A stretch of 32,927 nt of DNA from Gordonia hirsuta DSM 44140 = NBRC 16056 (GCF_000333015.1 NZ_BANT01000047.1:1-32927), one strand, 5' to 3'; numbered from the stretch's first letter, positions 17,014 through 24,861 are shown. Numbers and translations are program-made. The notes: generated from the sequence alone by a model not told the origin.

Positions 17014-17421
17014 ATGACGGCCATGATCTCGCGTGTCAAAGCCACCGTCCTCGCCGGCTGCGCGGCCGTCGCGCTGCTGTCGGCGGCGGCCGCACCCGCC
17101 CAGGCCGCACCGCAGGGGAAGGTCGACCCCGGTATCGGCTTCTTCTCGGTGAACTACGGCGTCGGCTGCTCGTACAGCATGACGGTGCCTGTCAACTCCT
17201 CCGGCATGGTCAGCTTCTACGACTGGAAGGGACCCGGCTATCCGCCGCTGTTCGTCGGCCGGGCGATGGCCTCGGGCGCCAAAGCGGCCGTGACCTGGTG
17301 GCCCAAGCGCGAAGGGGTGCGCCGGCTGTACGCGGTCCAGAACGGCGAGCGTTCAGCGATCACCACGGTGCGGGTGACCCGCGGATACGGCAGCGGCGGT
17401 CTCTGCTTCGCCTACCCCTGA
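17014..17421 (+). CDS. Small secreted protein with one likely disulfide, family not recognised
   Basis: A 135-residue protein with a classic Sec signal peptide: positive start, Leu/Ala core and the APAQA-AP cleavage region near residue 32. The mature part is about 103 residues with exactly two cysteines (52 and 131), near its ends, and strand-rich sequence such as GVGCSYSMTVPVNSSGMVSFYDW, suggesting a small Ig-like beta sandwich closed by a disulfide. I do not recognise a named family. It begins 23 bp after aftD, with GGAAG 8 bp before ATG 17014 (a second ATG is at 17023), so it is probably cotranscribed with aftD. Its last 69 bp overlap the convergent acyltransferase gene. Confidence 0.8.
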   Translation: MTAMISRVKATVLAGCAAVALLSAAAAPAQAAPQGKVDPGIGFFSVNYGVGCSYSMTVPVNSSGMVSFYDWKGPGYPPLFVGRAMASGAKAAVTWWPKREGVRRLYAVQNGERSAITTVRVTRGYGSGGLCFAYP

Positions 17422-18606
17422 CACCGGCACCGAGAAGGCTGGATGGGGGCTGCGGCGACGTTCCCAGTTGGCCAGCCAGCGGCGGCACGGATCTTCGACG
17501 AAGGCATAGCTGGCCGCCGACACACCCAGCGTGAGCACCACCGTGAGCACCCAGACGAGCACGAACCTGCCGTCGAACGGGGTGATCCCGAAGAGCCCGA
17601 AAACGCAGGTGAGCACCGGTAGGTGCCAGATGAAGATGGCGTACGACCAGCGACCCATCGCCGTCATCGGTCCCGAGTTCAGGAAGCGGAACGGGCCGTC
17701 GCTGCAGACCAGCGGGGCCAGGATCGCGTAGGCGGCGATCGCGCCGAGCACCATCTTCCCCACGTACTGGGCATTGTCGAGATCACCCATGCCCACCGGT
17801 CCGGCCAGCGGCGTACACGCCAGTCCGTAGCTGATTCCGGCGACCGCGAACATCAGCGGCCGGTTGGCCGACCACCGGTAGCTGCGCACCGCCGACGCCG
17901 ACGGCGACTCGGTCAGTTCCACCACGGCCCGCAACTCGGCCAGGATCAGCCCCGCCAGAAACCACGGCAGATGCCCGAACACCCAGTTCTTACCCTCGAC
18001 GCCCTCGGGTAGATGCAGCGAGGTGACCATCCAGGCCCAGCCCAGGCTGACCAGCCCCAGTGCGGTCAGCAGCGGGATGCGCAGTCGGGCGCGGTCCCCG
18101 CGCAGCAGCAGCATCCCGTACCCGATCAGCGGCAGCATCAGATAGAAGGCCACCTCCACCGACAGGCTCCACATCTGGGTCAGCCCGGGCGCCAGCGTGA
18201 GCGGAAAGTACACCTGGGTCAGCGTCAGATTGGCCAGCCAGACCTCCAGCGAGGCACCGCGCGCCTGCGGCAGCAGGGTGAACACCGCGATCACGGCCAC
18301 GGTGTAGGCCGGCCAGATCCGCATGAAGCGATGCCGCAGATACCGTCCCGGTGCCGGTGCGCGCACGCCGCCGTGGCGGGCGGCGGCGGCATAGGGCCGC
18401 CAGAGCAGAAAACCCGACAGCGCGAAGAACAGGGCGACCGCAAGATCCAGCCGGCCCAGGATCGGCCCGAGAACCGGCCACTCCAGGGCGCGCGTCTGAA
18501 AGGCCACGTGTGTGGTGAGCACACCGACGGCCGCCACCGCCCGCATCCCTTCCAGCTGCGGGAAGTAGCGTCGGTAGTCCGGCGTGGTGGTGATGGTGGT
18601 GCTCAT
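17353..18606 (-). CDS. tmaT: Acyltransferase family 3 membrane protein, TmaT-like
   Basis: A 417-residue polytopic O-acyltransferase with about 10 hydrophobic segments. The N-terminal FPQLEGMRAVAAVGVLTTHVAF holds the conserved Arg and the family catalytic His (about His33), followed by FFALSGFLLWRPY. By position (opposite strand to the DUF3068 gene) it matches Rv0228, the counterpart of corynebacterial TmaT, which acetylates trehalose monomycolate for MmpL3-dependent transport; that link is from memory. The ATG at 18606 is preferred over the frame start at 18756, which would run through the divergent DUF3068 gene. TACCCT lies 10 bp upstream. The low-complexity C-terminal tail (about 20 residues) is encoded opposite the small secreted protein. 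Confidence 0.88.
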   Translation of the reverse strand: MSTTITTTPDYRRYFPQLEGMRAVAAVGVLTTHVAFQTRALEWPVLGPILGRLDLAVALFFALSGFLLWRPYAAAARHGGVRAPAPGRYLRHRFMRIWPAYTVAVIAVFTLLPQARGASLEVWLANLTLTQVYFPLTLAPGLTQMWSLSVEVAFYLMLPLIGYGMLLLRGDRARLRIPLLTALGLVSLGWAWMVTSLHLPEGVEGKNWVFGHLPWFLAGLILAELRAVVELTESPSASAVRSYRWSANRPLMFAVAGISYGLACTPLAGPVGMGDLDNAQYVGKMVLGAIAAYAILAPLVCSDGPFRFLNSGPMTAMGRWSYAIFIWHLPVLTCVFGLFGITPFDGRFVLVWVLTVVLTLGVSAASYAFVEDPCRRWLANWERRRSPHPAFSVPVSGVGEAETAAAVSAGHPHRGDR

Positions 18607-18616
18607 CGCGTTCACC

Positions 18617-18633
18617 AGGGTAGTCAGTAAGCT
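18617..18633. promoter_or_regulatory. Divergent leaderless promoters (acyltransferase / DUF3068)
   Basis: On the plus strand TAAGCT (18628-18633) is exactly 7 bp before the DUF3068 ATG (18641). On the minus strand TACCCT (18622-18617) is 10 bp before the acyltransferase ATG (18606). Only 34 bp separate the two start codons, and no ribosome binding site is visible for either. Confidence 0.5.
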
Positions 18634-18640
18634 CAACGGC

Positions 18641-19741
18641 ATGCCCGAACCCCGTCCGCGCCTGTCCACGCGCGATCTGCTCGGGCCGACCGCACTGTTC
18701 TTCGGTGCGCTGCTGGTCGCCGTCGCCGTCGCCCTGGGTCCGGTGGTCGGCAGCATGCTGGAGAAGGTTCCGCTGACCGTCGATCAGACGTGGGTCGCCG
18801 ACGGAGACGATGCGACCCGGCTGCTGGATCGGTGTTCCCTGGAGGCGCCGCGCGCCCGTGTGCTCGACGGGGCCGTCCAGCAGCACCGCCGCATTCTGGC
18901 CGTGCGGCCGGCGAACTCGGACGTGGTGACCCTGCAGGCCGGGACCGCACTGGGCATCGACCACTACCTGATCGACGGAAAATCGATCGACCCCGACAAA
19001 GCCTGCGGCGAGTCCACGATCGCAGCCACCATCGACCGGGTGACCCTGGAGCGCGCCACCGCCGCACCGACCGGGACCTCGGAGATCCAGTACGACGATC
19101 AGAGCGCTGCGGTCGCGGTGCCGGACCGGCGCGGATACACGTATCTGTTGCCGTTCGGCTTCACTCCGCAGGGCGCGTACTACTTCGATCCGATCACCCG
19201 CCAGTCGATGCCGATGACCGTGGCCGGCACCGAGACGATGGGCGGGCGCTCCGTCACCCATTTCGTGGCCTCGATCCCGGAGACGGACCTGTCCGGTGCC
19301 GGTCAGGATCCGCGGGCGGTGCTGACCAAACCCGCCTCCTGGTTCGGCTCGTTCCCGGGGGTGCGGCCCAGCCAGCGTCTCACGGCGACGCTGCGCCACC
19401 AGGCCACCCGGCACTTGTTCGTCGATCAGCAGACCGGCGTGATCGTCGCCGAACGCGCCGAGATCGACGAAACCTACCGCTTCGCCCCGAATGTGCGCGC
19501 CCGCAACGCCGCCCTGCACGATTTCGAGTTGGTCAACCTCCGCACCACACTGAACTCGGACGCCCAGACCGTCCGCGAGGGGGCCGACTACGCCGCCGAC
19601 CGCGCCTGGCCGGTCCGGATGACCACCCTGATCGCCCCGATCATCGCCGGTGTCCTCGGCGTTCTGCTGCTGGGCCTGGGGATCTGGCTCCTGCTCCGGG
19701 CCACCCCAGGGTCGACACCGCAGGCATCCGTCGACGACTGA
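18641..19741 (+). CDS. DUF3068 / PorA-family envelope protein (Rv0227c-like)
   Basis: A 366-residue protein with an N-terminal membrane helix at about 15-35, a large extracytoplasmic domain of about 290 residues and a C-terminal helix at about 333-355 (two-anchor topology). This and segments such as YLLPFGFTPQGAYYFDPITRQSMPM fit DUF3068. The counterpart locus in Corynebacterium and M. smegmatis (NCgl2760, MSMEG_0317) has been linked to lipomannan maturation and lipoarabinomannan synthesis, as I recall it. The ATG at 18641 is supported by TAAGCT 7 bp upstream; the frame extends to 18584 but that would run into the divergent gene. It is convergent with the flippase gene, with a 15-bp gap. Confidence 0.88.
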   Translation: MPEPRPRLSTRDLLGPTALFFGALLVAVAVALGPVVGSMLEKVPLTVDQTWVADGDDATRLLDRCSLEAPRARVLDGAVQQHRRILAVRPANSDVVTLQAGTALGIDHYLIDGKSIDPDKACGESTIAATIDRVTLERATAAPTGTSEIQYDDQSAAVAVPDRRGYTYLLPFGFTPQGAYYFDPITRQSMPMTVAGTETMGGRSVTHFVASIPETDLSGAGQDPRAVLTKPASWFGSFPGVRPSQRLTATLRHQATRHLFVDQQTGVIVAERAEIDETYRFAPNVRARNAALHDFELVNLRTTLNSDAQTVREGADYAADRAWPVRMTTLIAPIIAGVLGVLLLGLGIWLLLRATPGSTPQASVDD

Positions 19742-19756
19742 ACCGCGTGTCCGGGT

Positions 19757-20974
19757 TCATCCCCGCTGGGTGAGGAAGATCCACAGTGCGGTCACCGCGA
19801 CGCTGAGCGCGGCGCTGACCGCGGCGATCACCGCCAGCCCCAGGACCGAATGCGCCAGCGTCACGATCATCACCACCTCCAGCACCAGCACCAGCGAGGC
19901 CGGCAGCCCGCCGCGGGCCCGGTCCCTCGCGATCGCGGCCAACAGCAGCAATTGCAGGATCGCCAGGGCCGCGCCGGTGAAGGCGAACAGCCACAGCAGG
20001 TTGGCCACCGGGCGGTAGTCGGCCGACACGATCACCGGTACCAGCGGCCCGGCGGCGGCCGCCCCCAGGGTCACCACCGCACCGATCAGCGCCAGCACCC
20101 GGGTCGCCGAGCGCAGTGCCGCCGCCGACCGCAGCGGATCGGCCAATCGTGGATACACCACGACCCCGACGGCCTGCGGCAACCAGAACGCCGCTTTGGT
20201 GGCGACCGCACCCAGCGCGTACAGGCCGGCATCGGTCGCGCTGAGCACACTGCGGGAGAGCAGCAGATCCAGCGAGACTGCGACGATGATGACCAGCTGG
20301 ACACCCGATGCCCACAGCACCGTCGATGACCGCATGACCGACCCGGCACCGGCGTCGTCTCCGCCGGCCGAAGCAGTGCCGGTCCAACCGGGTGCGATCG
20401 CGAGCACTCCGACCGCCGCCGCGGCCGCTACGCTCCCGAAGGTGCCGGCAGCCAGCGCCCAGGTGGGGCCGGTCCCGGCGAAGACCGCGATGCTCACCGG
20501 CACGCTGCGCAGCACTCCGACCCCGGCCAGGACCGCGCCCAGCAGAGTGAATCGGCCGGCTCCCTGTAGGAAGCCCTGACCTCCGGCGATCACCGCCAGC
20601 GGCGCCGCCCCGGCCATCGCGGCGAACGCGGGGGCGGCACCGGTGTGCGCGATGGCCATCATCGCGAACGCCGCACCCACCGAGGCCACCGCCACGACAG
20701 CGGTGACCACCGCGATCAGCCGCCACAAAGCCCGGTGATCGGTGCCGCGGACCACCTCGCGGGCCACCACGCTCTGCAGGGCCAGGGCCGGCACTGACAG
20801 CACCAGCATCGCCGCCAGCAGCACCGCGAACTCGCCGTAGCCGGCCGGTCCCAAGAGCCGACTGGCCGGCAGTTGTACCAGGTAGGCGAGCAGATTGGCG
20901 ATCAGCGAACCAGCGGTGACCACCCCGAGGGAACGGACGGCGGCACGCTGGTGCGGTGTCGCGACGTCGGGCAT
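19757..20974 (-). CDS. MOP-superfamily polysaccharide/lipid-linked oligosaccharide flippase
   Basis: A 405-residue polytopic protein with about 12 hydrophobic segments. The N-terminal VTAGSLIANLLAYLVQ and SRLLGPAGYGEFAVLLA are characteristic of the Wzx/RfbX polysaccharide transporter branch of the MOP flippases. It would move a polyprenyl-linked or other glycolipid across the plasma membrane. It lies between the DUF3068 gene and the CitE-like gene, in a spot that I recall as empty in M. tuberculosis, so its substrate may be a lineage-specific glycan. The ATG at 20974 is preceded at 7 bp by CAGACT, a near-consensus -10, so it may be leaderless. Flippase function is by family; the substrate is unknown. 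Confidence 0.85.
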   Translation of the reverse strand: MPDVATPHQRAAVRSLGVVTAGSLIANLLAYLVQLPASRLLGPAGYGEFAVLLAAMLVLSVPALALQSVVAREVVRGTDHRALWRLIAVVTAVVAVASVGAAFAMMAIAHTGAAPAFAAMAGAAPLAVIAGGQGFLQGAGRFTLLGAVLAGVGVLRSVPVSIAVFAGTGPTWALAAGTFGSVAAAAAVGVLAIAPGWTGTASAGGDDAGAGSVMRSSTVLWASGVQLVIIVAVSLDLLLSRSVLSATDAGLYALGAVATKAAFWLPQAVGVVVYPRLADPLRSAAALRSATRVLALIGAVVTLGAAAAGPLVPVIVSADYRPVANLLWLFAFTGAALAILQLLLLAAIARDRARGGLPASLVLVLEVVMIVTLAHSVLGLAVIAAVSAALSVAVTALWIFLTQRG

Positions 20975-21040
20975 GCTGATCAGTCTGCCCTGCCACCCGT
21001 CGCGGCCGATGACCGGAGGGCGGCGCGGGTGCCCGACGCG

Positions 21041-21048
21041 TATAGACT
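21041..21048 (+). promoter_or_regulatory. Putative promoter of the citE-like gene
   Basis: TATAGACT stands out as AT-rich in a GC-rich gap and contains the TANNNT match TAGACT. It would start transcription near 21055 and give a leader of about 48 nt. No convincing -35 is visible. Confidence 0.35.
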
Positions 21049-21102
21049 GTCACCGGCCCCAGCGCAGTATTCGAACGCACAAGACAGCAGGCAATCGACT
21101 CG

Positions 21103-22023
21103 ATGTACGACACCGAACCCCTCACCGAGGCAGACCCTTCCGCCGAGCCCGGATCCCGCCTCGATCCGGTGCTGGCCCGGAGCTGGCTGCTGGTGAACGG
21201 GACCGAAGGCGACCGCTTCGAACCGGCTTCGCGTTCCCGCGCCGATATCGTGATCCTGGACATCGAAGATGCGGTGGCACCCAAGGACAAGCTCACCGCC
21301 CGCGACAACGTGGTGCGCTGGATGAACGACGGCCACTCCGACTGGGTCCGGATCAACGGCTTCGGCACTCCCTGGTGGGCCGACGACATCGCCGCTCTTA
21401 GCCAGACCTCGGTCGGCGGCATCATGCTGGCGATGGTCGAATCGGTCGACCACATCACCGAGACGGCTCGGCGCCTGCCGAACGTGCCGATCGTCGCACT
21501 GGTCGAAACCGCCCGCGGCCTGGAACGGATCACCGAGATCGCCGCGACCAAGGGCACCTTCCGGTTGGCGTTCGGGATCGGCGACTTCCGGCGGGACACC
21601 GGTTTCGGCGAGGATCCGCTGACCCTGGCATATGCGCGGTCGCGGTTCACCATCGCCGCCAAGGCCGCGAACCTGCCCTCGGCGATCGACGGTCCCACCG
21701 TCGGATCCAGCGCCCGCAAGCTGACCGAGGCCACCGCGATCAGCGCCGAGTTCGGGATGACCGGCAAGATCTGCCTGACCCCCGATCAGTGCGCGGCCGT
21801 CAACGAAGGCCTGTCGCCGTCGCAGGACGAGATCCGCTGGGCCAACGAGTTCTTCACCGAATTCGAAGGCGCCGGCGGCGAGATCCGCAACGGCTCGGAC
21901 CTGCCCCGCATCGCCCGGGCCACCAAGATCCTGGATCTGGCCCGCTCGTACCGGATCGTTCCCAGCGACTACCCCGACGCCGACCACCGTCCGCCGCCGT
22001 CGGACGTCGCCAACCACTACTGA
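21103..22023 (+). CDS. HpcH/HpaI aldolase / citrate lyase beta-like protein (CitE-like)
   Basis: A 306-residue TIM-barrel protein of the CitE-like/HpcH family. Visible elements are ADIVILDIEDAV (Mg-binding acidic cluster), WVRINGFGTPW, IVALVETARGL with the metal-ligand Glu near 135 and LAFGIGDFRRDTG with a second acidic ligand. CitE-like enzymes cleave or form C-C bonds of short acyl-CoA thioesters, for example malyl-CoA or citramalyl-CoA. It is a stand-alone gene without citrate lyase CitD or CitF partners, so it is not part of a citrate lyase complex. The exact substrate is unknown. It runs into the large membrane protein gene 11 bp downstream, so the two are probably cotranscribed, which is unexpected for such different functions. 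Confidence 0.88.
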   Translation: MYDTEPLTEADPSAEPGSRLDPVLARSWLLVNGTEGDRFEPASRSRADIVILDIEDAVAPKDKLTARDNVVRWMNDGHSDWVRINGFGTPWWADDIAALSQTSVGGIMLAMVESVDHITETARRLPNVPIVALVETARGLERITEIAATKGTFRLAFGIGDFRRDTGFGEDPLTLAYARSRFTIAAKAANLPSAIDGPTVGSSARKLTEATAISAEFGMTGKICLTPDQCAAVNEGLSPSQDEIRWANEFFTEFEGAGGEIRNGSDLPRIARATKILDLARSYRIVPSDYPDADHRPPPSDVANHY

Positions 22024-22034
22024 GCAGTCTCCCG

Positions 22035-23774
22035 GTGACGCAGTCCCCCGGACGACAGTGCGCCGTGAGCGTCGGGGGCGTCACCGGCCCGCTCGCCGGG
22101 GTGAGCACCCTGCTGGCCGCCGTGATCTGCTGGCCGCTCTTCGGCGGGTATCTCCTGCATCGCGATGCGGTGGCCACACCCCGCTCACCGTTGACCGCCG
22201 CTGCCTTCGGGCTCGACGGGGCCGCACCGCGCGCTGTTCCGCAGGACGGCTTTCTGGCGCTGGTCTCCCCGGTGGTCGACGGCGGATTCCTGGTCGCCGC
22301 GATCCTCTTCCTGACGCTGCTGGCGGCCGGCATCGGTTACGGCCGGCTGGCCGCCCGGCTGCTCCCGTCCACCGGCACCGCCGGCGCCGTGGCCGCCGCC
22401 ATCGTGGCGATCTGGAATCCGTTCGTCGCCGAGCGCCTGCTGCAGGGGCACTGGAGTCTGCTCACCGGGTACGCCGCCCTCGGCTGGCTGGTTCCGGCGG
22501 TGCTCCGGCTCGGCCCGGGTGCCGGGGTGGCGCCGTGGGCCGGCGTGGCCGGATTGTTCGCGGTCGCCGGGCTCACTCCGACCGGCTCGGTTCTGGGTCT
22601 GCTGATCGCGTTGGTCACCGTGGCCGGGCTGCCCGGACACCGGCTGCCCACCCTCGCAGGACTGGTGCCGGTATGGATCGTCACCGCACTGCCGTGGCTG
22701 GTAGCGGCCGCGGTCAGTGACGGCGCGGCCGACGGGGTCGGCGGCGGGCAGGCCTTCGCCGCCCGCGCCGAGCCGGGGCTGGGCACCTTCGGTTCACTAT
22801 TGGGGCTGGGCGGCATCTGGAACGCCGAGGCGGTCCCGGCCAGCCGCGCGTACTGGTGGGCCGCGGTGGCCACCGGATGTCTGCTGCTGGTGGTGGCGGG
22901 CGGGTGCGCGGTGCTGTGGCGCCGCCGTGAGACGGTGCCGCCGACGGTGACTGTCCTGGCAGTTCTGGCGGTGGTCACCCTCGTTGCGGTCGCCGCCGCC
23001 GGCACCGGTGCGGGCCTCGAGATGGTCGACACGCTGCTGGCCCGGGTACCGGGTGCGGGGCTGCTGCGGGACACGCAGAAGTACCTGGCGCTGGCGGTCC
23101 CGTTCGTGGCAGTGGCGGTGGCCGCGGCGGCCGGCTGGCTGCGAACCTGGGTGCCGACCGGGTTCGCGGTCGCCGTGATCGCGCTGCTGGTCATCGCTCC
23201 GCTGCCGGATCTGGCTTGGGGAGCCGGTGGGAAGGTCCGGCCCGTTCAATATCCGGACGATTACGCTGCGGTCACCGATCTGATCGGGTCCGACGACACC
23301 GCCGTCGCCGTCTGGCCGGCCACTCCGATGCGGCACTACCGGTGGAATCACGGTCCGTCGCTGTCTCCGTTGCCGCGCATGCTCGATGCTCCGGTGCTGC
23401 TGGGCGGTGAGTTGACCGTCGACGATCAGACGCTGGATCGGCCGGCCGGCCGGACCGGGCAGGTGAGCGAGGTCCTGGACCGCGGCGGAGCTCCGGAGGA
23501 ACTGGCCCGGCTGGGGGTGGGCTGGGTGGTGGTGGAGGCCGACGGTGCCCCGCAGCAACTGGCCGCACAGGTGCCCCCGGTCTTCCAGGGTGCGGATCTG
23601 ACGGTCTATCGGATCGACGGCGCCCAGAGTCCGCCGGCACCCGGATCGGGCGCCTGGGTTGCCGCCGGAGTCGCGCACGGCCTGTGGCTGTTGTGTCTGC
23701 TGGCCGGTCCGGTCGCTCAGTTGACCTCGCGCAGGACCCGCTCGAAGCCGGCTCCTGCCGCCGGCCAGGAGTAG
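22035..23774 (+). CDS. Polytopic membrane protein, Rv0226c-like, candidate GT-C glycosyltransferase
   Basis: A 579-residue protein with about 11-12 hydrophobic segments through residue 400 and a C-terminal extracytoplasmic domain followed by a last helix near 545-565. The length agrees with Rv0226c (about 576). AIWNPFVAERLLQGHWSLL near 128-146 and LLRDTQKYLAL near 343-353 resemble GT-C/AftD-like landmarks. The C-terminal GVGWVVVEAD (about 493) and LTVYRIDGA (about 523) echo GVGYVVLRAD and TVYRVDGA in AftD. I chose GTG 22035, 11 bp after the citE-like stop; GTG 22065 is an alternative. Neither has a good SD. The last 58 bp overlap the convergent GT4 gene. No enzymatic role is established; a polyprenyl-phosphate-sugar-dependent transferase is my inference. 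Confidence 0.82.
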   Translation: MTQSPGRQCAVSVGGVTGPLAGVSTLLAAVICWPLFGGYLLHRDAVATPRSPLTAAAFGLDGAAPRAVPQDGFLALVSPVVDGGFLVAAILFLTLLAAGIGYGRLAARLLPSTGTAGAVAAAIVAIWNPFVAERLLQGHWSLLTGYAALGWLVPAVLRLGPGAGVAPWAGVAGLFAVAGLTPTGSVLGLLIALVTVAGLPGHRLPTLAGLVPVWIVTALPWLVAAAVSDGAADGVGGGQAFAARAEPGLGTFGSLLGLGGIWNAEAVPASRAYWWAAVATGCLLLVVAGGCAVLWRRRETVPPTVTVLAVLAVVTLVAVAAAGTGAGLEMVDTLLARVPGAGLLRDTQKYLALAVPFVAVAVAAAAGWLRTWVPTGFAVAVIALLVIAPLPDLAWGAGGKVRPVQYPDDYAAVTDLIGSDDTAVAVWPATPMRHYRWNHGPSLSPLPRMLDAPVLLGGELTVDDQTLDRPAGRTGQVSEVLDRGGAPEELARLGVGWVVVEADGAPQQLAAQVPPVFQGADLTVYRIDGAQSPPAPGSGAWVAAGVAHGLWLLCLLAGPVAQLTSRRTRSKPAPAAGQE

Positions 23775-24847
23775 GCGGCGGCGCGCCGGCGCGCATTCTC
23801 CCCGAGCCGGCGTACCTCCTCGGGCTGGTCGATCAGCCGGCGCACCACGGCCCGGAATCCGGCCGGGTCGTCGGTGAGCACCCCGGTCTCGCCGTCCACG
23901 ATCGAATCGGTCAGACCGGCCGAGCTGCGGTATCCGACGGTGGGCACCCCGTGCTGTGCCGCCTCGATCACCACCAGACCCCAGCCTTCCTTGCGGGAGG
24001 GCATCAGGTGCAGGTCGGCGCGGGCCAGCAGCCGATGTTTCTCGGTCTCGCTGACATAGCCGTGGAATTCGACCCGGTCCGACAGCCCCAGTTCGCTGGT
24101 GCGCGAGAGTAGTTCGGCCGACCACCAGCCGTTGCCCACCACATCCAGGTGCACGCGCACCCCGTCGTCGCGCAGGGCCGCGACCGCGTCCAGGGCGTGT
24201 TCGACCTGCTTGTGCGGGACCAGGCGGGAGACGACGATCAGCCGGTGGTGACGCTCGTCCTGGTCGTCGTCGACGATGCCGGCCGGTACCGGGTCGATGC
24301 CGCCGCGTACCACCGAGATGCGTTCGGCGTCGACGCCCAACTCGATCAATTCCTCGGCCGACGGCTGGGAGACGGTGATGTACCGGTTGCGCCGGTGCAC
24401 CCACGGCGACAGTCGCGATTCGATGAACCAGCCGATCCGGGCGAGTACCGGTCCGGCCACCGGCCACTGTTCGCGATGGCAGTGGTGCACCAGCACCACC
24501 GTGGGGGCCCCGACCACCAGCTGCGCGAAGAACGGCACTCCGTTCTGGGTGTCGACCACCACGTCCGGCCGATAGCCGGCGAGCCGGCCCACGCCGAAGC
24601 GGGCGCCCAGCAGCATCAGCAGGATGCGCGGGTAGACGGTCAGCCGGCCGCCCACGCGCAGCACCCGCATCCCGTCGAGGATCTCCGCGCGGGCGGCCCC
24701 CCGATATTGTGCCGTGACATAGGTGACCCGGGCCCCGCCGGCCGCCAGGTACGCGCCGACCCGCTCCAGATAGCGTTCGCTGCCGCCGCCTTGCGGATGG
24801 CCGGTATCACGCCAGCACAGCAGCAACACCTCGGTCGGAGAATTCAT
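23717..24847 (-). CDS. Glycosyltransferase family 4 protein (Rv0225-like)
   Basis: A 376-residue GT-B enzyme. The N-terminal domain opens with EVLLLCWRDTGHPQGGGSERY (the donor/acceptor loop); the C-terminal domain has IVVSRLVPHKQ, the GNG turn, RVEFHGYVS and PSRKEGWGLVVIEAAQHGVP near 280-300, which supplies the paired Glu residues of the E-x7-E retaining motif. It would transfer a sugar from an NDP- or GDP-sugar on the cytoplasmic face. The chosen ATG 24847 is supported by TACCCT 8 bp upstream and by the normal start of a GT-B domain; the longer frame runs back through the methyltransferase. It corresponds in strand and neighbours to Rv0225. The acceptor is unknown. Confidence 0.9.
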   Translation of the reverse strand: MNSPTEVLLLCWRDTGHPQGGGSERYLERVGAYLAAGGARVTYVTAQYRGAARAEILDGMRVLRVGGRLTVYPRILLMLLGARFGVGRLAGYRPDVVVDTQNGVPFFAQLVVGAPTVVLVHHCHREQWPVAGPVLARIGWFIESRLSPWVHRRNRYITVSQPSAEELIELGVDAERISVVRGGIDPVPAGIVDDDQDERHHRLIVVSRLVPHKQVEHALDAVAALRDDGVRVHLDVVGNGWWSAELLSRTSELGLSDRVEFHGYVSETEKHRLLARADLHLMPSRKEGWGLVVIEAAQHGVPTVGYRSSAGLTDSIVDGETGVLTDDPAGFRAVVRRLIDQPEEVRRLGENARRRAAAYSWPAAGAGFERVLREVN

Positions 24848-24855
24848 CGGGTTCC

Positions 24856-24861
24856 AGGGTA
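24856..24861 (-). promoter_or_regulatory. Putative -10 box of leaderless GT4 transcript
   Basis: On the minus strand TACCCT is followed by 8 bp and the ATG at 24847. The same TACCCTGG string precedes the acyltransferase gene. The divergent methyltransferase ATG (24878) is only 30 bp away and has a weaker GAGAGT match at the corresponding spacing. Confidence 0.45.

Noticed and set aside
18621..18635. A third TetR operator (AGTAAG) ahead of the DUF3068 gene
   Set aside because: Only one half-site is present; the mirror CTTAC half is missing at the required distance.
19641..21767. Minus-strand 708-codon frame across the flippase and CitE region
   Set aside because: It overlaps the real minus-strand flippase in a different frame and the plus-strand citE, and shows only low-complexity Arg/Gly text.
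21103..22023. Citrate lyase beta subunit of a fermentative citrate lyase
   Set aside because: There are no CitD, CitF, CitC or CitG genes nearby. It is a stand-alone CitE-like protein of the actinobacterial type.
22797..24467. Minus-strand open frame of 556 codons across the Rv0226c-like and GT4 genes
   Set aside because: It has Arg/Gly/Pro/His-rich sequence with no domain, and it lies across two well-supported genes in other frames.
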